From: Flammeovirgaceae bacterium UBA7330
GTDB taxonomy: Bacteria > Bacteroidota > Bacteroidia > Cytophagales > Cyclobacteriaceae
Length of the DNA: 25,456 bases
Direction of reading: 5' to 3'
Assembly: GCA_002471275.1 (NCBI GenBank)
Contig: DKPQ01000021.1
Location: 70,142-95,597, forward strand
In this document: positions 22,224 to 25,456 of the stretch, in pieces
How the letters are laid out: the number at the start of each line of letters is the position of its first letter
Position numbering within the stretch: position 1 is the first letter of the stretch
Translations under genes and position numbers: made by a program
The notes under the pieces: model-generated
Seen by the model: the letters and a program-made list of their open reading frames with translations, nothing else
Told to the model about the DNA's origin: nothing
Databases searched by the model: none

Positions 22224-23786
22224 ATGGCAATAATTGGTACGTTACTCAAAAAAGGGATAATATTACGAGAGAGTCTTGAACAACAATATACCTCACCTGC
22301 TAATCTTCAGAAGCAGGAATTAAGCAAATTGATGATCCATTGTCGGCATACAGAGTTTGGAAAGGCTTACGAGTTTGATCAAATCCTGAAGACATTCAAG
22401 CAACAGCCCGAAAGCAGGTATTACGAAGCATTTAAATCCTCCATCCCCATCTTCGATTACGACAAAATGGATAGCGAGTGGTGGCACCGTACCCGGGCAG
22501 GGGAGACCAACATATGCTGGCCCGGAAAGATCAAGTATTATGCATTAAGTAGTGGTACCTCGGGAGCTTCCAGCAAGCATATTCCGATCACAAAAGAAAT
22601 GATCAAGTCGATCCGTAAAACGAGCATACGACAGATTCTGTCACTGTCCAGGTACAGCCTGCCGGATAACTTTTTCACCAAAGGTATCTTGATGCTGGGC
22701 GGAAGTACCAACTTACGGAAGCATGGCGACTACTTTGAAGGAGATCTCAGCGGGATAACCACTTCCCAGATCCCTTTTTGGTTCCAGCATTTTTACAAGC
22801 CAGGTAAGAAGATTGCCAAAACAGTGGATTGGAGTAAGAAACTGGATGAGATTGTGGAAAATGCCAAAGACTGGGATATTGGGATCATTGTGGGTGTGCC
22901 GGCCTGGCTGCAGATCCTGATGGAAAAGATTATCAAGCGATATCAGGTCAGCTCAATCCATGATATCTGGCCTAATCTTTCCATTTTCGTACATGGGGGA
23001 GTGCCGTTCGATCCCTATCGCAAAGGCTTTGAAAAACTGGTGGCTCGCCCATTGATCTACATGGAAACCTACCTCGCCAGTGAGGGTTTTATTGCGTTCC
23101 AGGCATTGCCGGAGCGAAAATCCATGCGACTGGTACTTAATAATGGCATCTACTATGAATTCATCCCTTTCACCAGCGAAAATTTTACGGAAGATGGAGA
23201 GATCAAAGCGCATGCTACCACCTTGAGCATTCAGGATGTAAAGACCAATCAGGACTATGCTTTGCTCATTACCACCAATGCTGGCACTTGGAGATATCTG
23301 ATAGGGGATGTCATCAGATTTGTCTCATTAGAAGAGCCGGAAATTATCATCACCGGCCGAACGAAATTATTCCTTAGTCTGTGTGGCGAGCATCTGTCTA
23401 TGGACAATATGAATAAGGCCGTGGAGCTGGTAAGTGAAGACCTGAACCTGGACATCCGGGAGTTTACTGTCATCGGTGAATCACATGGTTCGTTGTTTGC
23501 CCACTCCTGGTACATCGGGACCGACGATAAAGTTGACAAAGAGGTGTTTAAGGAAAAACTGGATGATTATCTCAAAAAACTGAACGATGATTATGCGGTA
23601 GAGCGGGCACATGCACTTAAAGAGTTGAATATCAGTATTTTACCAAGTCAATTATTTTACAATTGGATGAAAGAACAGGGCCGTGAAGGCGGACAAAACA
23701 AGTTTCCACGCGTGTTAAAAAAAGAAAAAGCCCATCTTTGGAGGGAATTTCTACAAAAACAACAGCTCAATGACCCCATTTCTTAA
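22224..23786 (+). CDS. GH3 auxin-responsive-promoter-family acyl-adenylating enzyme
   Basis: 520 residues. GH3 proteins belong to the ANL superfamily and in plants couple amino acids to acyl acids through an adenylate. The ATP/AMP phosphate loop SSGTSGASSK (residues 109-118) is intact; PLIYMETYLASEGFIAFQ carries the adenine-binding region, and WRYLIGDVIRFV followed by IITGRTKLFLSLCGEHLS carries the ribose-binding Asp and the hinge. The C-terminal lid (about 395-510) is present. Bacterial substrates are unknown. The LysE-type exporter starts 17 bp before this stop codon, so the two are probably translationally coupled; export of an amino-acid-like product or substrate is a possible link. Confidence 0.92.
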   Translation: MAIIGTLLKKGIILRESLEQQYTSPANLQKQELSKLMIHCRHTEFGKAYEFDQILKTFKQQPESRYYEAFKSSIPIFDYDKMDSEWWHRTRAGETNICWPGKIKYYALSSGTSGASSKHIPITKEMIKSIRKTSIRQILSLSRYSLPDNFFTKGILMLGGSTNLRKHGDYFEGDLSGITTSQIPFWFQHFYKPGKKIAKTVDWSKKLDEIVENAKDWDIGIIVGVPAWLQILMEKIIKRYQVSSIHDIWPNLSIFVHGGVPFDPYRKGFEKLVARPLIYMETYLASEGFIAFQALPERKSMRLVLNNGIYYEFIPFTSENFTEDGEIKAHATTLSIQDVKTNQDYALLITTNAGTWRYLIGDVIRFVSLEEPEIIITGRTKLFLSLCGEHLSMDNMNKAVELVSEDLNLDIREFTVIGESHGSLFAHSWYIGTDDKVDKEVFKEKLDDYLKKLNDDYAVERAHALKELNISILPSQLFYNWMKEQGREGGQNKFPRVLKKEKAHLWREFLQKQQLNDPIS

Positions 23787-24393
23787 TGGATTATTGTTTG
23801 GATTGATCTTCGTTTTTTCGCTCGGACCAGCCTTCTTCTCTCTTGTTCAAACCAGTGTTCAAAAAGGCTTTACGAGAGCTTTACTCTTAGCCATTGGTAT
23901 TTCTTTGAGCGACATCGTATTTGTGATTTTATCGCTGATGGGGATTACCTCATGGATGGAGAGCGATCGGTTTAAAATTATTTTGTCCATCGTGGGAGCT
24001 ATTGTATTGATCTCCTACGGAATTTACTCCTGGTTCAAAAAACCAAGGATTTATTCCAATGAAGGGGAGAATAAGCAGGATGTCAATAACGTCAAATACA
24101 TCGTGAAGGGCTTTTTGCTCAATGGATTCAATCCTTTTATTCTCGTTTTCTGGATGGGTATCATCGGAATTGTCTCAGTCAATTTTGAATACAATACCTG
24201 GCAGCAGCAGGTATTCTTCTCAGGAGTTTTAGCGACCATTTTTTCCACGGACCTACTCAAGGCTTTTATTGCAAACAGGCTGAGATCCATAGTCACTCCC
24301 AACTCAATAATGATCATGAACCGCTCCGTAGGGGTGATCCTGATCCTGTTTGGCCTGCACATGTTTTATTTCCTGTTTTCCAATTACGGGTAG
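23770..24393 (+). CDS. LysE-family translocator
   Basis: 207 residues with six predicted membrane segments (about 4-28, 38-60, 68-86, 113-138, 145-165, 180-202). The N-terminal FGLIFVFSLGPAFFSLVQTSVQKGFTRA matches the LysE/RhtB pattern in which a Pro and a following polar loop lie in the first segments. Family members export amino acids such as lysine, arginine, homoserine or threonine. The ATG at 23770 overlaps the GH3-like gene by 17 bp. A short charged loop (EGENKQDVNNVK) lies between segments 3 and 4. Confidence 0.88.
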   Translation: MTPFLNGLLFGLIFVFSLGPAFFSLVQTSVQKGFTRALLLAIGISLSDIVFVILSLMGITSWMESDRFKIILSIVGAIVLISYGIYSWFKKPRIYSNEGENKQDVNNVKYIVKGFLLNGFNPFILVFWMGIIGIVSVNFEYNTWQQQVFFSGVLATIFSTDLLKAFIANRLRSIVTPNSIMIMNRSVGVILILFGLHMFYFLFSNYG

Positions 24394-24447
24394 AGCCACA
24401 CGCAAAGATTTTTATGCCATCGTTGGTATTTTCACGAACGAAATGCC

Positions 24448-24467
24448 ATATATATATATATATATAT
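24448..24467. repeat. (AT)10 dinucleotide tract
   Basis: Ten AT units between the LysE gene and the RAYT-associated REP. Simple tract; it could melt or slip easily. Confidence 0.9.
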
Positions 24468-24497
24468 TCAGCCTCGGTGTGGGCGACCCTTTAACCC

Positions 24498-24520
24498 GTG
24501 GTCTGTGGCTCACAGACCAC
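24498..24520 (+). repeat. REP-like hairpin upstream of the RAYT gene
   Basis: GTGGTCTGTG (24498-24507) and CACAGACCAC (24511-24520) pair perfectly around GCT. It occurs 65 bp before the transposase ATG. The same element, with loop AGC, that is inverted, lies just after the gene. Confidence 0.9.
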
Positions 24521-24585
24521 CCCTTATTGATTCTAATTCTTATTGATTCTTGTACGGCAATATTCGGTTTCATTATATTTAACGA

Positions 24586-25146
24586 ATGACTGATTGGTTA
24601 GACGGTGATAGAAAATCTAAAATGAAGCTCAATGAGGTCTACTTCTGGACCGATACCATAAAAGACTGGAGTCATCTATTAGCTGATGATGCATACAAGC
24701 TATTGATAATAAATCAATTAAAGAGTCAGGTTGAGAAGGGTCAAATAAAAGTTTTTGGATATGTAATCATGCCAAACCACATACACCTGCTATGGCAAAT
24801 GATTAAGCTAAATGGTAAAGAAATGCCTCATGCCAGTTTCAATAAAGCTACAGCTCATGAAATCATAAATGATTTGAAGTCAGGCTATCCTGATAAGTTA
24901 TCAGGTTTTCGAGTAGATGAAAAGGAAAGAAAATTTAGGGTTTGGTTACGTGATCCGTTGGCAGTATTGATGGACTCAAAAGAGAAATTCGTACAAAAGT
25001 TGGACTACATTCATGATAATCCTTTGGTAGAGAAATGGAGTTTTGTGAAATACCCAGAAGATTATAAATGGTCCTCATCAAGATTTTACCTTACAGGTGA
25101 GGATGAATTTGGGTTTTTAACACATTACAGTGAATATTTTGAGTAA
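24586..25146 (+). CDS. REP-associated tyrosine transposase (RAYT, Y1-type HUH)
   Basis: 186 residues. A single-domain HUH transposase of the IS200/REP-associated group: FGYVIMPNHIHLLWQ gives the HUH motif (His65-Ile-His67) and KLDYIHDNPLVEKW gives the catalytic tyrosine (Tyr141) with the DYIHxNP context common to RAYTs. The C-terminal SSSRFYLTGEDEFGF is also typical. RAYTs bind and cut single-stranded REP hairpins. Starts MTDWLDGDRKSK; a second Met at residue 13 is also possible. Flanked by inverted REP hairpins at 24498-24520 and 25154-25176, a REPtron-like arrangement. No sign of truncation, so it may be active. Confidence 0.9.
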   Translation: MTDWLDGDRKSKMKLNEVYFWTDTIKDWSHLLADDAYKLLIINQLKSQVEKGQIKVFGYVIMPNHIHLLWQMIKLNGKEMPHASFNKATAHEIINDLKSGYPDKLSGFRVDEKERKFRVWLRDPLAVLMDSKEKFVQKLDYIHDNPLVEKWSFVKYPEDYKWSSSRFYLTGEDEFGFLTHYSEYFE

Positions 25147-25153
25147 ATGGTCA

Positions 25154-25176
25154 CTGGTCTGTGAGCCACAGACCAG
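25154..25176 (-). repeat. REP-like hairpin downstream of the RAYT gene, inverted
   Basis: CTGGTCTGTG (25154-25163) and CACAGACCAG (25167-25176) pair perfectly around AGC; the loop is the reverse complement of GCT in the upstream copy. It starts 8 bp after the RAYT stop. Confidence 0.88.
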
Positions 25177-25312
25177 GGTGTTCAGGAAGGAGTGACATAA
25201 TAACACCCCTTCGGGGTTAGATCTTATGTTCGATCTTGCATCTATAATACTGGCATCCCTTCGGGATTTATTAAAGATGTAAATTAAATTAAGAATCTTC
25301 TTAGGTTGACGG
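25177..25312. other. Spacer with two TTC-loop mini-hairpins
   Basis: CCCC-TTC-GGGG (25206-25216) and ATCCC-TTC-GGGAT (25255-25267), with the common CCCTTCGGG sequence, lie in a gene-free gap between REP copies. Nothing else is recognised. Confidence 0.6.
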
Positions 25313-25428
25313 CTATGGTGGCTCACAGACCACCCCTCATGCCAAATCACATACACTAACCCGTGGTCTGTGGCTCACTTTAACCTATGGTCTGTGGCTC
25401 ACAGACCACCCCAAAATCACAGACCACC
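25313..25428 (+). repeat. Cluster of partial and full REP copies
   Basis: Right half only (GGTGGCTCACAGACCACC) at about 25317-25334; left half only (GTGGTCTGTGGCTCAC) at 25363-25378; a full copy at 25388-25408 (TGGTCTGTG-GCT-CACAGACCA); and a further right half at 25418-25428. All are in the orientation of the copy upstream of the RAYT gene. Between the first two lies ATGCCAAATCACATACAC (about 25339-25356), matching the gene's HUH-coding region with one mismatch. The window ends shortly after. Confidence 0.85.
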
Positions 25429-25456
25429 AATCAATCAATCCGTCAATGCACTCGTT

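Noticed and set aside
24350..24589. 79-codon frame over the AT tract and REP
   Set aside because: Overlaps the end of the LysE gene and translates the (AT)10 tract and the REP hairpin.

Overview
The window looks like a chromosomal segment of a Bacteroidota organism, most likely of the Cytophagales type. The reasons are the gene families (DUF3822, TIGR02757, a bacterial GH3-like protein, DUF1573, an HU-HIG type DNA-binding protein, a TANFOR-like exported protein), TAnnTTTG-like promoter elements, weak Shine-Dalgarno signals and an A+T-leaning genome. No rRNA, tRNA or CRISPR array was recognised. Genus cannot be fixed from the sequence alone.

Layout. (1) 1-5142 is an accessory, gene-poor region. 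It holds two clusters of a composite hairpin-repeat family (1-1383 and 3720-5142), a RelE/ParE-type toxin-antitoxin pair (1384-1919) abutting the first cluster, a palindrome-rich gap (1920-2992), an HU-like gene (2993-3385), and a structured untranslated stretch ending in a strong intrinsic terminator (3389-3719). (2) 5143-10251 is a minus-strand, tightly packed operon of three exported proteins: a TANFOR/FN3 protein, a protein with a TPM-like N-terminus and a papain-like (WC...H) C-terminus, and a YARHG-domain protein. Base composition drops abruptly inside the first gene near 8515, so the GC-rich N-terminal part looks like a conserved carrier and the AT-rich tail plus the two following genes look like an exchangeable payload. 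The operon lies between two roughly 343-bp near-identical direct repeats (4500-4842 and 10463-10806). (3) 10252-11957 is the third repeat cluster, with an approximately 320-bp tandem repeat and two heptanucleotide arrays. (4) 11958-24393 is ordinary, dense housekeeping DNA: nfeD-like protease, kdsB and a previously easy-to-miss 55-aa membrane protein; DUF4905-like, LysM/RlpA-like and TIGR02757 genes; pyrE; a Nudix protein; coaD, DUF3822 and a membrane-anchored protein; a second Nudix protein; DUF1573; yggS; a GH3-like adenylating enzyme and a LysE-type exporter. (5) 24394-25456 holds a REP-associated tyrosine transposase (RAYT) between inverted REP hairpins, followed by a cluster of further REP copies and fragments.

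The best candidates for something undescribed are the composition break and payload-like operon at 5143-10251, the hairpin-repeat family whose stems change in a compensatory way between copies, and the RAYT/REP unit at the right end. All functional readings of the three exported proteins beyond domain resemblance are inference.
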